Assembly: GCF_902702775.1 (NCBI RefSeq)
Contig: NZ_LR738724.1
Span: 1,798,001 to 1,862,000 of the forward strand
Length of the DNA: 64,000 nucleotides
From: Streptococcus suis
GTDB taxonomy: Bacteria > Bacillota > Bacilli > Lactobacillales > Streptococcaceae
Direction: 5' to 3'
Under the pieces are notes generated by a model. It saw only the letters and a list, made by a program, of their open reading frames with translations. It searched no databases and was not told the origin of the DNA. The position numbers and the translations under genes were made by a program. Positions 9,437 to 18,385 of the stretch are shown here, piece after piece. Numbering within the stretch: position 1 is the first letter of the stretch; every line of letters begins with the position of its first letter.

Positions 9437-9458
9437 GAAAAAGGTCTCTGCTAGACCT
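9437..9458 (-). terminator. Terminator of the ecsA-ecsB-ccrZ-trmB gene group
   Basis: AGGTCT (minus strand) pairs with AGACCT around a 5-base loop and is followed by TTTTT, 24 bp past the trmB stop. Confidence 0.8.
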
Positions 9459-9481
9459 CTCCTCATTTTCCACTAAAAGAA

Positions 9482-10120
9482 TTATTGAAACTGTGCTTCC
9501 ACACGATAGATGACTTGACCCTTGTTTGAGAATTTCTCCTCATACTCTGTCATAACGTTGCCTTCCAAACCATCAGCATGCAAATCTAGCCAAACTTGCT
9601 TCAAGACCATGCCATATTGAGAAAAACTAGCCAGGCTATACTCAAACAGACCACGATTATCTGTTTTGAAGTGGATTTCTCCTTTCTCAGGCAAGATTTC
9701 CTTGTAGGTATCCAAGAATGACTTGTAGGTCAAACGGCGTTTCTCATGACGTTTCTTAGGCCATGGATCTGAAAAATTCAGATAAAGCTGATCTATCTCT
9801 GCCGGTGCAAAATAGTTGGTCAAACTCGAACCATCCACCTGCAATAATTTTATATTTGGCAAGCCAGCTTCAAGCACACGATCCAAGGCATAGCTTAACA
9901 CGGTCATCTGAATATCAATACCAATATAGTTAATATCTGGATTTTGCGCAGCCATACCAGTGACAAAGCGACCTTTACCAGAACCAACTTCTATGTGGAT
10001 AGGATTATTGTTTCCAAAAATCTCTGCCCATTTCCCCTTACATTCCTCTGGATTGGAGATAACATACTGGGGATTGTTTGCTAGAAGCTCACTCGCTCCC
10101 TTACGATTTCTAACTCTCAT
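9482..10120 (-). CDS. trmB: tRNA (guanine-N7-)-methyltransferase
   Basis: The 212-residue Rossmann methyltransferase makes m7G at position 46 of tRNA using S-adenosylmethionine. The SAM-binding [10 protein letters not shown] lies near residues 45-54, and the TrmB-specific [16 protein letters not shown] near residues 115-130 forms the substrate site. Its start overlaps the ccrZ stop as ATGA (10117-10120), so the two are probably translationally coupled. Confidence 0.96.
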
Positions 10121-10911
10121 ACTTCCTTATAGAAACTCTGACGGAATTGCCGTAGAGCGTAAATTTCTTTATTTGCAGCCAAAACATTGTAGCTTTCTAC
10201 ATGCTTAGCAATTTGGTTTAGATAGCCAAGCTGGCCATACCAATAAACCTTATTTAACACTGTGCTGTTATATTTGTAGCCGTAAGCCCGGAGCCACTCT
10301 TCCCAGGACTGACGAGGAATATAATGCGTCAAAATATAGGCAACATCCAACATCCGATCCGTTACACAAGCGGTCTCCCAATCTGTCAAATACACCAAAC
10401 CAGACGTCGTTTCTACCCAGTTACTATGATGCAAATCTCCGTGAACAAATGTTGCCACCTCTTGACGGAATCTTGGTAGATTATTCAATAAATCTTGACA
10501 GATAGATTGCAGATAAGAATTCTGTCCCAATCTAGTTGGCGCCTCTTTTTGCCAACGATAAACCAAATCCTGAGGTTCCATATAGGTGTAATTCATCTGC
10601 AAAGCCTGATTGAGCAAAATGCGAGAATAGTGCATTCTCACCAGTATTTGACGAATCTGTTTACTAGTCATATCTTGACGCTCCAAGGTACGACCATTCA
10701 ACCACTCCTGCTCTACACGATGCCCCATTCCTACTTCACGATTTGCTGACAAAACGGGTGGTGTAATTTGCTCACGCGCAAGAGCAGACACTATCGGAGG
10801 CATCTCATACTTCACAAAGACTGGCGTTCCGTCTGACCGTAGGCCTTTAAACGCTTTGCCACTATTTCCTGCAATAGACTGTAATTGTAGCCCACTGGTA
10901 TCAAACTGCAT
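10117..10911 (-). CDS. ccrZ: CcrZ-like phosphotransferase family cell-cycle regulator
   Basis: The 264-residue protein has a choline kinase/aminoglycoside phosphotransferase fold with the catalytic loop HGDLHHSNW (157-165) and the metal-binding LTDWE (175-179). In S. pneumoniae the homologue located directly upstream of trmB is CcrZ, which acts with FtsZ and DnaA to time replication initiation; its phosphorylation substrate is a small metabolite. Position and motifs match. I infer the same role here. It follows ecsB by 49 bp and overlaps trmB by 4 bp. Confidence 0.85.
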
Positions 10912-10960
10912 GCCTTTCCTCCTTTAAAAATTCCTTACTATTTTACTAATTTTCGTCTAT

Positions 10961-12001
10961 TTAGTCAATCAATTTTTTTAATTTTAGAGGCAAATATATT
11001 TCATGCAAGAAAATCCCCACGAGAAGTAAGACGACTACCATCGTATTCTCTTTAGAAAATAGCAGAGCAAAGCCCAATTCTACCAGTAATAGACTGTATA
11101 AAATCACTCTAAGCAAATTCTGAAGACCGATTTTCTTGGAATCTTTCTCCAAAGGATACAGTTGTGTTACATATTGATAATCATAGTGCTTGTAAAGCCC
11201 CAACAACTGGAAGACAAGCAAATAATGAAAGACTAAAACTAGGCCGATGGATAACCACGATTCTTCGATGGCAAATAGAGACAAAATCGCCAACAACAGT
11301 AGACGTATCGTCAAGCCCAAGTAGTCTCCTGAACGCAAGAAAGCCCGTAAGTAGAGATAAAACCAAGTCTGTCTCGACTTGACAAGACGCAAGATTCCAT
11401 TGAGATAGCTTCTCGGTCTAACTGTCGTGCTGATGCCTTTAACCGTCGTAAACAAGGCAAAGAAACGTAAAATAGACTGTTTCCTTTTTTGTTCATCTTG
11501 AATAGCCTTAGACCAGTCCAATACTCCCTGTGACTGATAAGCCACTAATTGGCGCTTGACAAGAAGACATTTTAAAACCAACAAAGTAAGAAGACCAGCT
11601 ACAATCATCCACACCGGCAAACCCAGTTTCAAATAGATTGGTAACAAAACAAGCTGAACCACCACCTGTATAGAGGACCAAAACAAGACCGTGCGTCTGG
11701 CTGCAACCTCGAGTCCTTGCAGAATGTCTTTTTCCTTGGTCAATAAGAAGATTTGATCAGCTTCTTCTAAATAAGTCGCAATTCTTCCGGACAATAGCAC
11801 CAGTAGACTGATTGCAATAACCACCAAAATAATCGGCAACGGATTCTCAGGTAATGACAATAATAATTGACGGTATTGCAAACTCAAAAAGCCTAATAAA
11901 ACCATGAGAACCAAAACAAAATGGTCATTCAGAACATAGCGCAGATATTTGGAACAACGATTTAAAAAATCTAGTCGGCGTTGTTGAAACAATTCTTTCA
12001 T
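10961..12001 (-). CDS. ecsB: ABC transporter permease EcsB
   Basis: The 346-residue protein is highly hydrophobic, with around eight membrane segments in two clusters (about 25-75 and 115-345), and matches the EcsB family. EcsAB is an ABC transporter tied in B. subtilis to secretion and to intramembrane protease RasP activity; its substrate is not settled. The ATG at 11999-12001 overlaps the ecsA stop as ATGA. A longer frame up to 12139 lies inside ecsA and is not used. Confidence 0.9.
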   Translation of the reverse strand: MKELFQQRRLDFLNRCSKYLRYVLNDHFVLVLMVLLGFLSLQYRQLLLSLPENPLPIILVVIAISLLVLLSGRIATYLEEADQIFLLTKEKDILQGLEVAARRTVLFWSSIQVVVQLVLLPIYLKLGLPVWMIVAGLLTLLVLKCLLVKRQLVAYQSQGVLDWSKAIQDEQKRKQSILRFFALFTTVKGISTTVRPRSYLNGILRLVKSRQTWFYLYLRAFLRSGDYLGLTIRLLLLAILSLFAIEESWLSIGLVLVFHYLLVFQLLGLYKHYDYQYVTQLYPLEKDSKKIGLQNLLRVILYSLLLVELGFALLFSKENTMVVVLLLVGIFLHEIYLPLKLKKLID

Positions 12002-12732
12002 CCAGCCACTCCTTCTTGCGTCAAGGCCAGATAAATTTCGTTCAAACTTGCACCATCCATACCAAATGCGCTTTGTAGCTCCTCCAAATTTCCAGTTGCA
12101 CGGACCTGTCCCTGATGTAAAATCACAAAAGAGTCGCACATTTTCTCAGCTGAGTCAAGAACGTGAGTGGACATGAGAATGGAAGTCCCCTTAGATTTTT
12201 CTTCCTCCAAAAGAGCGATCAAGTCAGAGATAGCCACAGGGTCTAATCCCAGAAAAGGCTCATCAACAATCAGCAGACTCGGCTCCACCATAAAAGCACA
12301 AATAATCATGACCTTCTGCTTCATTCCCTTTGAAAAATTGACAGGAAACCAGTCCAATTTTTCATCCAAGCGAAACAGTTTTAACAAGTGCTCAACACGT
12401 CCCCAAGCTTGCTCCCAGGATAAATCATAGGCCATTGCTACCACTTCCAAGTGCTCTTTGAGGGTTAGTTCTTCATACAAACTTGGTGTTTCAGGGATAA
12501 ACCCAATCTTCTTCCGATAATTTTCAGCCCCTTGTAGCAAAGTTAGGCCGTCAATTGCAATCTGTCCTTGATAAGGTGTCAAAAGACCGATAATTTCCTT
12601 AATAGTCGTTGATTTCCCTGCACCATTTAAACCAATTAGACCAACTAATTGACCATCCTCAACCGTAAAAGATACATCTTTCAAAACCGGGATATTGACA
12701 TACCCTCCAGTTACATTTTTTACTTCTAACAT
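11998..12732 (-). CDS. ecsA: ABC transporter ATP-binding protein EcsA
   Basis: The 244-residue ATPase has Walker A GLNGAGKST (about 34-42), a degenerate signature FSKGMKQK (about 134-141) and Walker B LLIVDEPFLGLDP. It powers EcsB. It is divergent from the HIT gene, with TATAAT-like sequences on both strands between them. In B. subtilis ecsA is also paired with a divergent hit gene, which supports the assignment. Confidence 0.93.
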   Translation of the reverse strand: MLEVKNVTGGYVNIPVLKDVSFTVEDGQLVGLIGLNGAGKSTTIKEIIGLLTPYQGQIAIDGLTLLQGAENYRKKIGFIPETPSLYEELTLKEHLEVVAMAYDLSWEQAWGRVEHLLKLFRLDEKLDWFPVNFSKGMKQKVMIICAFMVEPSLLIVDEPFLGLDPVAISDLIALLEEEKSKGTSILMSTHVLDSAEKMCDSFVILHQGQVRATGNLEELQSAFGMDGASLNEIYLALTQEGVAG

Positions 12733-12753
12733 ACATTTCTTCCTACAATTTGA

Positions 12754-12768
12754 TATAATTATTATAAC
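12754..12768. promoter_or_regulatory. -10 elements between divergent ecsA and hit
   Basis: TATAAT (12754-12759) reads toward hit, and on the minus strand TATAAT (12761-12766) reads toward ecsA. The -35 elements are not convincing, so only the region is annotated. Confidence 0.4.
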
Positions 12769-12794
12769 AAAAATCCCAGAAAGAGGTTGCCATT

Positions 12795-13208
12795 ATGTCG
12801 GATTGTATTTTTTGCAAAATTATCTCTGGAGAAATACCAGCTTCAAAAGTCTACGAAGATGACCAAGTATTAGCCTTTTTAGACATCACTCAGGTCACAA
12901 AAGGACACACATTGGTCGTCCCTAAAAAACACTACCGAAACGTACTTGACATGGATGAAGAAGCTGCAGCCACACTCTTTTCTGTTGTGCCAACCATCGC
13001 TTGTCAGTTAAAAGAAAAACTTGGAGCTAGTGGTCTAAACATCGTTAATAACAACGAGGAGGCCGCTGGACAAACCGTCTTTCATACACACATCCATCTC
13101 TTACCACGCTTTAACAATCAAGATGGATTGAACATTCAATTTAAAGCCAACGACCCTGACTTCCCAGCCCTGGCTCAACTAGCACAAGAGCTCTATCTAG
13201 GAGAATAA
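12795..13208 (+). CDS. hit: HIT family nucleotide-binding protein (Hit/HinT-like)
   Basis: The 137-residue protein carries the histidine triad HTHIH (97-101), the catalytic motif of HIT hydrolases that cleave nucleoside phosphoramidates or dinucleotides. An N-terminal CIFC pair (Cys4, Cys7) resembles the zinc site of many bacterial HIT proteins. It begins a two-gene unit with the next coiled-coil protein, which starts 2 bp after its stop. Confidence 0.95.
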   Translation: MSDCIFCKIISGEIPASKVYEDDQVLAFLDITQVTKGHTLVVPKKHYRNVLDMDEEAAATLFSVVPTIACQLKEKLGASGLNIVNNNEEAAGQTVFHTHIHLLPRFNNQDGLNIQFKANDPDFPALAQLAQELYLGE

Positions 13209-13209
13209 T

Positions 13210-13512
13210 ATGAAACTTCGTAATATCATTTTAGCCGTAAGCGCCGCTACCGCCAGCTTCCTTGCAGTCACGCATCGGGATAAAATTGCTAAAGAAGTAC
13301 AGGAAACCAAACAACTTCTATCAGATATTCAATTGAGCAAGGACAATATTCAGGAACAACTTGCCATTATCCAAAGTTTTCAAGAACCCTTGCAGGAAAT
13401 GGCTTCTGACTTACAATATAAGACTCGAGTCTATCAGCAAAGTATTGCAGGAAACTTGGAAGAAATCCAACAGATTCTCAAAAAATACCAGAATGAGAAT
13501 AACACTCCCTAA
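13210..13512 (+). CDS. Small membrane-anchored coiled-coil protein, function unknown
   Basis: This 100-residue protein has one N-terminal hydrophobic segment (about 4-20) followed by a charged, Gln/Lys/Glu-rich helical region (about 25-95) likely to form a coiled coil. It resembles YtxH-like small proteins found after hit in streptococci. It probably shares the hit mRNA because only 2 bp separate the genes. I do not recognise a specific function. Confidence 0.7.
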   Translation: MKLRNIILAVSAATASFLAVTHRDKIAKEVQETKQLLSDIQLSKDNIQEQLAIIQSFQEPLQEMASDLQYKTRVYQQSIAGNLEEIQQILKKYQNENNTP

Positions 13513-13569
13513 CATAGGGAATTTCCAAATATCATCATTTAGTTTTTCTTTTATTACTTGGACGTAAGA

Positions 13570-13715
13570 GGAAACTCTGTTTCCTTATTTCCAACTTCAA
13601 ACACTCCACTGGATTGTTTGAACTCGCCTTGCCTAACTTCAGTTATGCCTGCGGCTTTTGATGTGAACATCGTTCACTTTATCCCCAGTCTCCAACTATC
13701 TCCCAGATAGTTGGA
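13570..13715. repeat. Cluster of tight-loop palindromes downstream of the hit operon
   Basis: Four hairpins follow one another: AGGAAAC/GTTTCCT with loop TCT (13569-13585), a 12-bp stem with one mismatch and loop ACT (13596-13622), GTGAAC/GTTCAC with loop ATC (13663-13677), and a perfect 11-bp stem with loop CCC (13691-13715). The shared three-base loop suggests one family of structures. The first hairpin may also help end the hit operon. Confidence 0.6.
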
Positions 13716-13945
13716 GCGAGTACTAAAAGTAAACTAAAAGCCTATAAAAATATAAAAAATTGAAGAAGTTTGCAAAAGATAGCAAGTCATTAAACTCTTA
13801 GAAACATTGATATTTCGGCGTTTCTGAGAGTTTTTTATTTTCAACATAAAGAAAAAAGATTGAAGAACATTGTCCAAAATGGACTTTTTCTTCAATCTGA
13901 GAGGTTGCAAACAACCTCTATTTTTATAGGCTTTTAGCACTCGCT
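13714..13945. repeat. MITE-like element with inverted ends
   Basis: The left end (13714-13752: GAGCGAGTACTAAAAG, an 11-bp insertion, then CCTATAAAAATA) is the inverse of the right end (13919-13945). Inside are two strong hairpins: ACTCTTAGAAAC/GTTTCTGAGAGT followed by a T-run, and AGATTGAAGAA/TTCTTCAATCT with an inner GTCCA/TGGAC stem. No gene is present. It may act as the two-way terminator between convergent genes. Confidence 0.55.
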
Positions 13946-13980
13946 TGTCAAAGTAATAAAAGAAGAACTAGATGACTACA

Positions 13981-15174
13981 TTATTGTGACCCGTTTTCAT
14001 CACCAAGTACTGGCTCTGTTGAAAAATCGGTTACCTGCTCTTCTGTTGTCACAGTCGTAGTAGCCGATGGACTCCCTATTTCCGGATCCAAGCTTTCTGC
14101 CCATGGACTTGCTTCTAACAGCAAGAGATTTGTATATACATCATAAACGTTGATTGGACTTGGTAATCCCATCTGTCCTTCGTAGACCTTCACGTTTGTG
14201 ACTAAGTCGGTCTTTTCTTCTAAGCCGATAGATTTTTTCAAAATATTTTGCATTTCCAATAGATGTTCACTGGTTGGTAATTGATAATAGATTTCATCAA
14301 CCATTTGATCCACACCGCGCAACTGATAGGAATTCAACTTAGAGACCGAGTCTTTATAACCCAAGAGGCTTGGAATTGTCGCAGGACTAATCTCAATGTT
14401 GGTTCGCATATTATTGGAAATGGCGGTCAAAATCTTCTTATACTGGGTCAAACCATCTAACTGGAGGAGTTTTTTTATAATAGCCGTGATAACTTCTCGT
14501 TGGCGTCTCTGACGTCCGATATCACCCTCAGGATCATCATAGCGCATCCGAGCATAAACCAGCGCCTGATCCCCATTTACCAACTGTTTCCCCGGCTGAA
14601 CAATAGAGGTGTAGGCAGGCTCATGTTCCGAAATGGATATAGGGAAGCCAAGAGTATTGTTTACCTCAATACCTCCAACCGCATCAACAAGCTCAATCAG
14701 ACCATCCATATTTATTTCGATATAGCGGTCAATGTTAATATCCATCATCTTTTCGATCGTGGCAATGGCCATCGGTGCCTGTCCGTAGCTATAAGAATGA
14801 TTTAGTTTTTCAACCGTTCCTGAAGACTCCCCATTCGCTTCTGCAATCTCAACCATAATATCACGAGTCAAGCTCATCATATTGGTTTCCTTAGTCTTAG
14901 GATTAACAGTTACCAAAATCATCGAATCACTACGACCACCCTCCCAATCTCCCCCACGGGTTGCTTGGTCCATATCCACTCCCATCAGTAGGATGGTTAG
15001 GGGCTCTGTCGCATCAATAGGAGTGATTTCTTTTTCTCCATCTAGCTGCTTATAGGTTTTTGAAATAGTACCTGTAGAAAAATTTAACAAGCTGGCTCCA
15101 TATATTAAGCCGGCACCTAGTGTTAAACCAACAATAGCCAAAGACATTAAGAATATTTTTTTTCCAATTGTCAT
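13981..15174 (-). CDS. LytR-CpsA-Psr (LCP) family cell-wall glycopolymer ligase
   Basis: The 397-residue protein has an N-terminal membrane segment (about 7-30) and an extracellular LCP domain (about 60-260) with LLMGVDMD, GRSDSMILVTVN, SLTRDIMVEI, and the late RMRYDDPEGDIGRQRRQREV. LCP enzymes move wall teichoic acid, capsule or rhamnan from undecaprenyl carriers to peptidoglycan. The C-terminal tail is Ser/Thr/Glu-rich. Its start overlaps the GNAT gene by 4 bp (ATGA), in the order tsaE-GNAT-LCP typical of streptococci. Which polymer it attaches cannot be seen. Confidence 0.92.
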   Translation of the reverse strand: MTIGKKIFLMSLAIVGLTLGAGLIYGASLLNFSTGTISKTYKQLDGEKEITPIDATEPLTILLMGVDMDQATRGGDWEGGRSDSMILVTVNPKTKETNMMSLTRDIMVEIAEANGESSGTVEKLNHSYSYGQAPMAIATIEKMMDINIDRYIEINMDGLIELVDAVGGIEVNNTLGFPISISEHEPAYTSIVQPGKQLVNGDQALVYARMRYDDPEGDIGRQRRQREVITAIIKKLLQLDGLTQYKKILTAISNNMRTNIEISPATIPSLLGYKDSVSKLNSYQLRGVDQMVDEIYYQLPTSEHLLEMQNILKKSIGLEEKTDLVTNVKVYEGQMGLPSPINVYDVYTNLLLLEASPWAESLDPEIGSPSATTTVTTEEQVTDFSTEPVLGDENGSQ

Positions 15175-15698
15175 ACTTCACCAATTAACTTGCCCATATA
15201 ATAAAGATCAAGCCATTCTCCTTCATCTGTTCTAGCCCCACGTACCTGGGTTCCTTCAATGTTGAATCCTAGTTTTTGGTATAAATGTACTGCCGCCTGA
15301 TTGCGAACCTGAACCGTTAATTCCAAACGTTTCAATACATCCATTTCCTCTGCCCAATGCAATACTTCCTCCAGTAAAATCGTCCCTAGACCGTGACCCC
15401 AATAGGCTTTTTTTACTGCAATAAAAATATTTCCGATATGGCTAATGCGAAACTGCTTAGAGGACTTAACAGAAATTGCGCCGACGACTTCCGAACCAAC
15501 CTTAGCCAGCAGGCACAATTCACGAGGATTTTCGATTCCTGCTTCGAAGATGGTCTCCATTTCATCAACACTAAATCGAAAACCAGTCTCATCCATGACC
15601 AGATAATCCGTTTCTCTAGCAACTTGATTCATAAAATCAATAAAAGCTGCTGCATCAGCTGGTTCAGCTTCACTAAAATACACTTCTTTTTCAGACAT
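15171..15698 (-). CDS. GNAT family N-acetyltransferase
   Basis: The 175-residue protein has the GNAT acetyl-CoA motif, here the segment AYWGHGLGTILLEEV (Q/RxxGxG/A region, about 118-132), and the C-terminal AAVHLYQKLGFNIEGT typical of the fold. The acceptor substrate is unknown. It overlaps tsaE by 8 bp and the LCP gene by 4 bp, so it sits inside a coupled operon. Confidence 0.88.
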   Translation of the reverse strand: MSEKEVYFSEAEPADAAAFIDFMNQVARETDYLVMDETGFRFSVDEMETIFEAGIENPRELCLLAKVGSEVVGAISVKSSKQFRISHIGNIFIAVKKAYWGHGLGTILLEEVLHWAEEMDVLKRLELTVQVRNQAAVHLYQKLGFNIEGTQVRGARTDEGEWLDLYYMGKLIGEV

Positions 15699-16131
15699 TT
15701 TGGAACTCCTTCGCTAAATCGCTACTTTGAGCCCCATGAGATTCGACTGTCAATCGTCGACCATCTCCCTCTTTCTCTATACGAATGAGCAAATAGTCAT
15801 CAAACAGACTGACATCCAGTAATTCTCCCCACTCGATAACCGTTAGACCACCTCCATAGAGAAAATCATCCAAATCAATCGAGTCAGGATCATCTCCAAT
15901 TCGATAAACATCTAAGTGATAGAGTGGCATGGTCCCCTCATACTCTCGAACAATCGTATAAGTAGGACTCTTAATCATCTGTTCAATTTTTAAACCCTTG
16001 GCCAAACCCTTGGTCAGAGTAGTTTTCCCAGCACCCAAATCCCCTGATAATACTAGAACTTGATTTGGCTTACAGGCTTTTCCAATTCTCTCACCAATGG
16101 CAATCAATTCATTTTCCTTCTGACTATACAT
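15691..16131 (-). CDS. tsaE: tRNA threonylcarbamoyladenosine biosynthesis ATPase TsaE
   Basis: The 146-residue P-loop ATPase has Walker A GDLGAGKTT (30-38), SPTYTIVREY and HLDVYRI, all typical of TsaE, which works with TsaB/TsaD to put t6A on tRNAs reading ANN codons. The family start corresponds to the ATG at 16129-16131. That ATG has no Shine-Dalgarno sequence; instead a strong promoter -10 box ends 8 bp upstream. Longer in-frame starts exist but overlap the promoter. Confidence 0.93.
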   Translation of the reverse strand: MYSQKENELIAIGERIGKACKPNQVLVLSGDLGAGKTTLTKGLAKGLKIEQMIKSPTYTIVREYEGTMPLYHLDVYRIGDDPDSIDLDDFLYGGGLTVIEWGELLDVSLFDDYLLIRIEKEGDGRRLTVESHGAQSSDLAKEFQNV

Positions 16132-16138
16132 GTCTTTA

Positions 16139-16167
16139 ATTATACCATAGCCCCAGTAGTTTGTCAT
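16139..16167 (-). promoter_or_regulatory. Extended -10 promoter abutting the tsaE start codon
   Basis: ATGACA (16162-16167), a 17-bp spacer ending in TGG, and a perfect TATAAT (16139-16144) read toward tsaE. Transcription should begin about 7 bases past the -10, at or next to the ATG at 16131, giving a leaderless message. Confidence 0.7.
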
Positions 16168-16198
16168 AGGTCTACTGGAAATTGTCGACAAGTCGACA

Positions 16199-16229
16199 GA
16201 AAAAATCGCAAGCCAGAGCCTGCGATTTT
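16199..16229 (-). terminator. Terminator of the asp23-fakA unit
   Basis: ATCGCA pairs with TGCGAT, extended by AA/TT, and a T-run follows on the minus strand directly after the fakA stop at 16232. Confidence 0.85.
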
Positions 16230-16231
16230 GT

Positions 16232-17896
16232 TTATTCTACGCTGAAAAGATATGGGTAGACTGGTTGATTTCCTTGATGGATTTCGACCTCGACATCTTC
16301 AAATTGTTCTTCTAGCTGTTCAGCAAGAGTTTGAGCCAATTCTTCATTACCATCTTCACCGATATAGATTGTCACGATTTCGCTATCTTCATCAAGCATT
16401 TTCTCAAATGTAGCGACAAGTGTTTCCATCATATCTGGATTAGAAACCACAATCTTGCCATCAACCATACCAAGGTTATCATTCTCATGGATTTCAAGAC
16501 CGTCAATGGTTGTATCGCGGACCGCAGTTGTCACGCTACCGCTTTTCACCTCTGCAAGCGATGCCGTCATCGCTTCAAAGTTGCTTTCCAAATCACGACT
16601 TGGATCAAAAACAAGCAAGCTAGTGAACCCTTGTGGCAGGGTCTTGGTTTCCACAACCTTAACCGCAACTTCTGCAACCTCAGCAGCCGTCTGAGCCGCC
16701 ATCAAGATGTTCTTATTGTTTGGCAACAAGATGACATTACGGGCATTGACCAATTCAATAGCATTGACAAAATCTTCTGTTGATGGGTTCATGGTCTGAC
16801 CACCTGAAATCACATAGTCAACACCTTGTGATTTGAAGATTTCTGTCAAACCTTCCCCAGCAGCTACCGCAATAATAGCATACTCTTTTTGTTCAGCCGG
16901 TTTTTGGAAACTTTCTTCTTTCTCAACCTGAGCTTCATGTTGCTCACGCATATTATCCACTTTTACCTTGACCAAGCTACCATATTGAAGACCCGCTTGC
17001 ATGACCAAACCTGGATCTTCTGTATGGACATGGACTTTAACGATTTCATCATCGTTGACCACAAGGAGGGAATCCCCAAGGTCGTTAAGGTAGTTACGGA
17101 ATTCTTCATAATCAAAGTCCTTGACATAAGTAGGACCCTGGCGAAGAGCCACCATGATTTCGGTACAGTAACCAAAGGTAATATCTTCAGTCGCTACATG
17201 ACCTGCAACTGACTTGTGGTGCTCAGCATTGATCATTTCAGACATAACAGCAGGTGTCGCCTCAAAATCTTCCGAAGCAATATACTCACCTGTCAAAGCT
17301 GACAAGAAGCCTTCATAAATGTAAACAAGACCTTGTCCACCTGAATCGACAACACCAACTTCCTTCAAGACTGGAAGCATCTCTGGCGTTTTCTTAAGAG
17401 CACGATTAGCACCGTCAAGAGTAGCACGCATGACCTCAACCGCATCATCAGTCTCTTCTGCTTTTTTCAAAGCAGCAGTGGCTGCCCCACGAGAAACAGT
17501 AAGAATTGTACCTTCAACTGGCTTCATAACGGCTTTATAAGCCACTTCTACACCATGTTGAAAAGCTTGCGCCAAATCCTTACCGTCCAATTCAACCTTG
17601 CCTTTAACAGATTGACCAAAACCGCGGAACAATTGCGACGTAATAACACCTGAGTTTCCACGAGCTCCCATCAACAAGCCCTTAGAAAGAATTTGTGCAA
17701 CTTCTCCAACAGTAGAAGCAGACTTATCTGCTACTTCTTTAGCACCATTGGTAATAGTCATCCCCATGTTGGTACCAGTATCCCCATCTGGAACTGGGAA
17801 AACATTGAGTGAGTTCACATATTCGGCTTGTTTATTCAGACGAGTTGATGCTGCTTGCACCATTTCTTGAAATAAACTAGTTGTAATTTTAGACAC
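16232..17896 (-). CDS. fakA: Fatty acid kinase catalytic subunit FakA (DAK2/DegV-linked, YloV)
   Basis: The 554-residue protein has an N-terminal DhaL/DAK2 nucleotide-binding domain (about 8-200) with NVFPVPDGDTGTNM near residue 30 and GARGNSGV near 77, a middle domain, and a C-terminal DAK1-like half (about 330-554). FakA phosphorylates fatty acids held by the DegV-type protein FakB, feeding phospholipid synthesis. No fakB is in the window. It follows the Asp23 gene by 2 bp. Confidence 0.93.
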   Translation of the reverse strand: MSKITTSLFQEMVQAASTRLNKQAEYVNSLNVFPVPDGDTGTNMGMTITNGAKEVADKSASTVGEVAQILSKGLLMGARGNSGVITSQLFRGFGQSVKGKVELDGKDLAQAFQHGVEVAYKAVMKPVEGTILTVSRGAATAALKKAEETDDAVEVMRATLDGANRALKKTPEMLPVLKEVGVVDSGGQGLVYIYEGFLSALTGEYIASEDFEATPAVMSEMINAEHHKSVAGHVATEDITFGYCTEIMVALRQGPTYVKDFDYEEFRNYLNDLGDSLLVVNDDEIVKVHVHTEDPGLVMQAGLQYGSLVKVKVDNMREQHEAQVEKEESFQKPAEQKEYAIIAVAAGEGLTEIFKSQGVDYVISGGQTMNPSTEDFVNAIELVNARNVILLPNNKNILMAAQTAAEVAEVAVKVVETKTLPQGFTSLLVFDPSRDLESNFEAMTASLAEVKSGSVTTAVRDTTIDGLEIHENDNLGMVDGKIVVSNPDMMETLVATFEKMLDEDSEIVTIYIGEDGNEELAQTLAEQLEEQFEDVEVEIHQGNQPVYPYLFSVE

Positions 17897-17898
17897 AA

Positions 17899-18264
17899 TT
17901 ATTCTCCTACGACTTTGATATTTTGGATAAAGACATTGACGGCATCTACAGAGATACCTAGTTGATTTTCCAAGTTGAACTTAACACGTTCTTGGATATT
18001 GCGAGATACTTCACTGATTTTTACACCGTAGCTCATCACAGTATAAACATCGACTGCAATGCGACCATCTTCCAAGGTCTTGATCACAACACCTTTAGAA
18101 TAATTTTCTTTTCTCAAAAGTGCTTGAAAATTATCCTTGATCGCAGACTTACTAGCCATCCCAACAACACCGAAAATCTCAGTCGTAGCACCGCCAACAA
18201 CTGTGGCAATCACGTCATCAGTCAATTCGATTTGGCCGTCTTTAGTATTGATTTTAACAGTCAT
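17899..18264 (-). CDS. Asp23/Gls24 family envelope stress protein (YloU-like)
   Basis: The 121-residue protein has the Asp23 pattern, with TDDVIATVVGGATTEIFGVVGMAS near the N terminus and NIQERVKFNLENQLGISVDAVNVFI near the C terminus. In Firmicutes this gene (yloU) lies directly before yloV/fakA, as here. Its function is poorly defined; the family is linked to alkaline or envelope stress. Confidence 0.92.
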   Translation of the reverse strand: MTVKINTKDGQIELTDDVIATVVGGATTEIFGVVGMASKSAIKDNFQALLRKENYSKGVVIKTLEDGRIAVDVYTVMSYGVKISEVSRNIQERVKFNLENQLGISVDAVNVFIQNIKVVGE

Positions 18265-18351
18265 AATTCGTTACCTCAAATAGTTTTATCACTCCATTTT
18301 ACCATATTTTCTGCTTTCTGTAAAAAACAAGCTTGTTACATCGGATTTTAC

Positions 18352-18380
18352 AAAAAAAGAGCTCCCAAAGGAACCCTTTT
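18352..18380 (-). terminator. Terminator of the opp operon
   Basis: A short GC-containing hairpin (GTTCC/GGAGC with a G-U pair) followed by seven T residues on the minus strand lies just beyond the oppC stop. Confidence 0.65.
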
Positions 18381-18385
18381 CACAA

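Noticed and set aside
16331..17212. Plus-strand frames opposite fakA
   Set aside because: They lie fully within the coding region of a well-supported gene and show no ribosome sites or known motifs.
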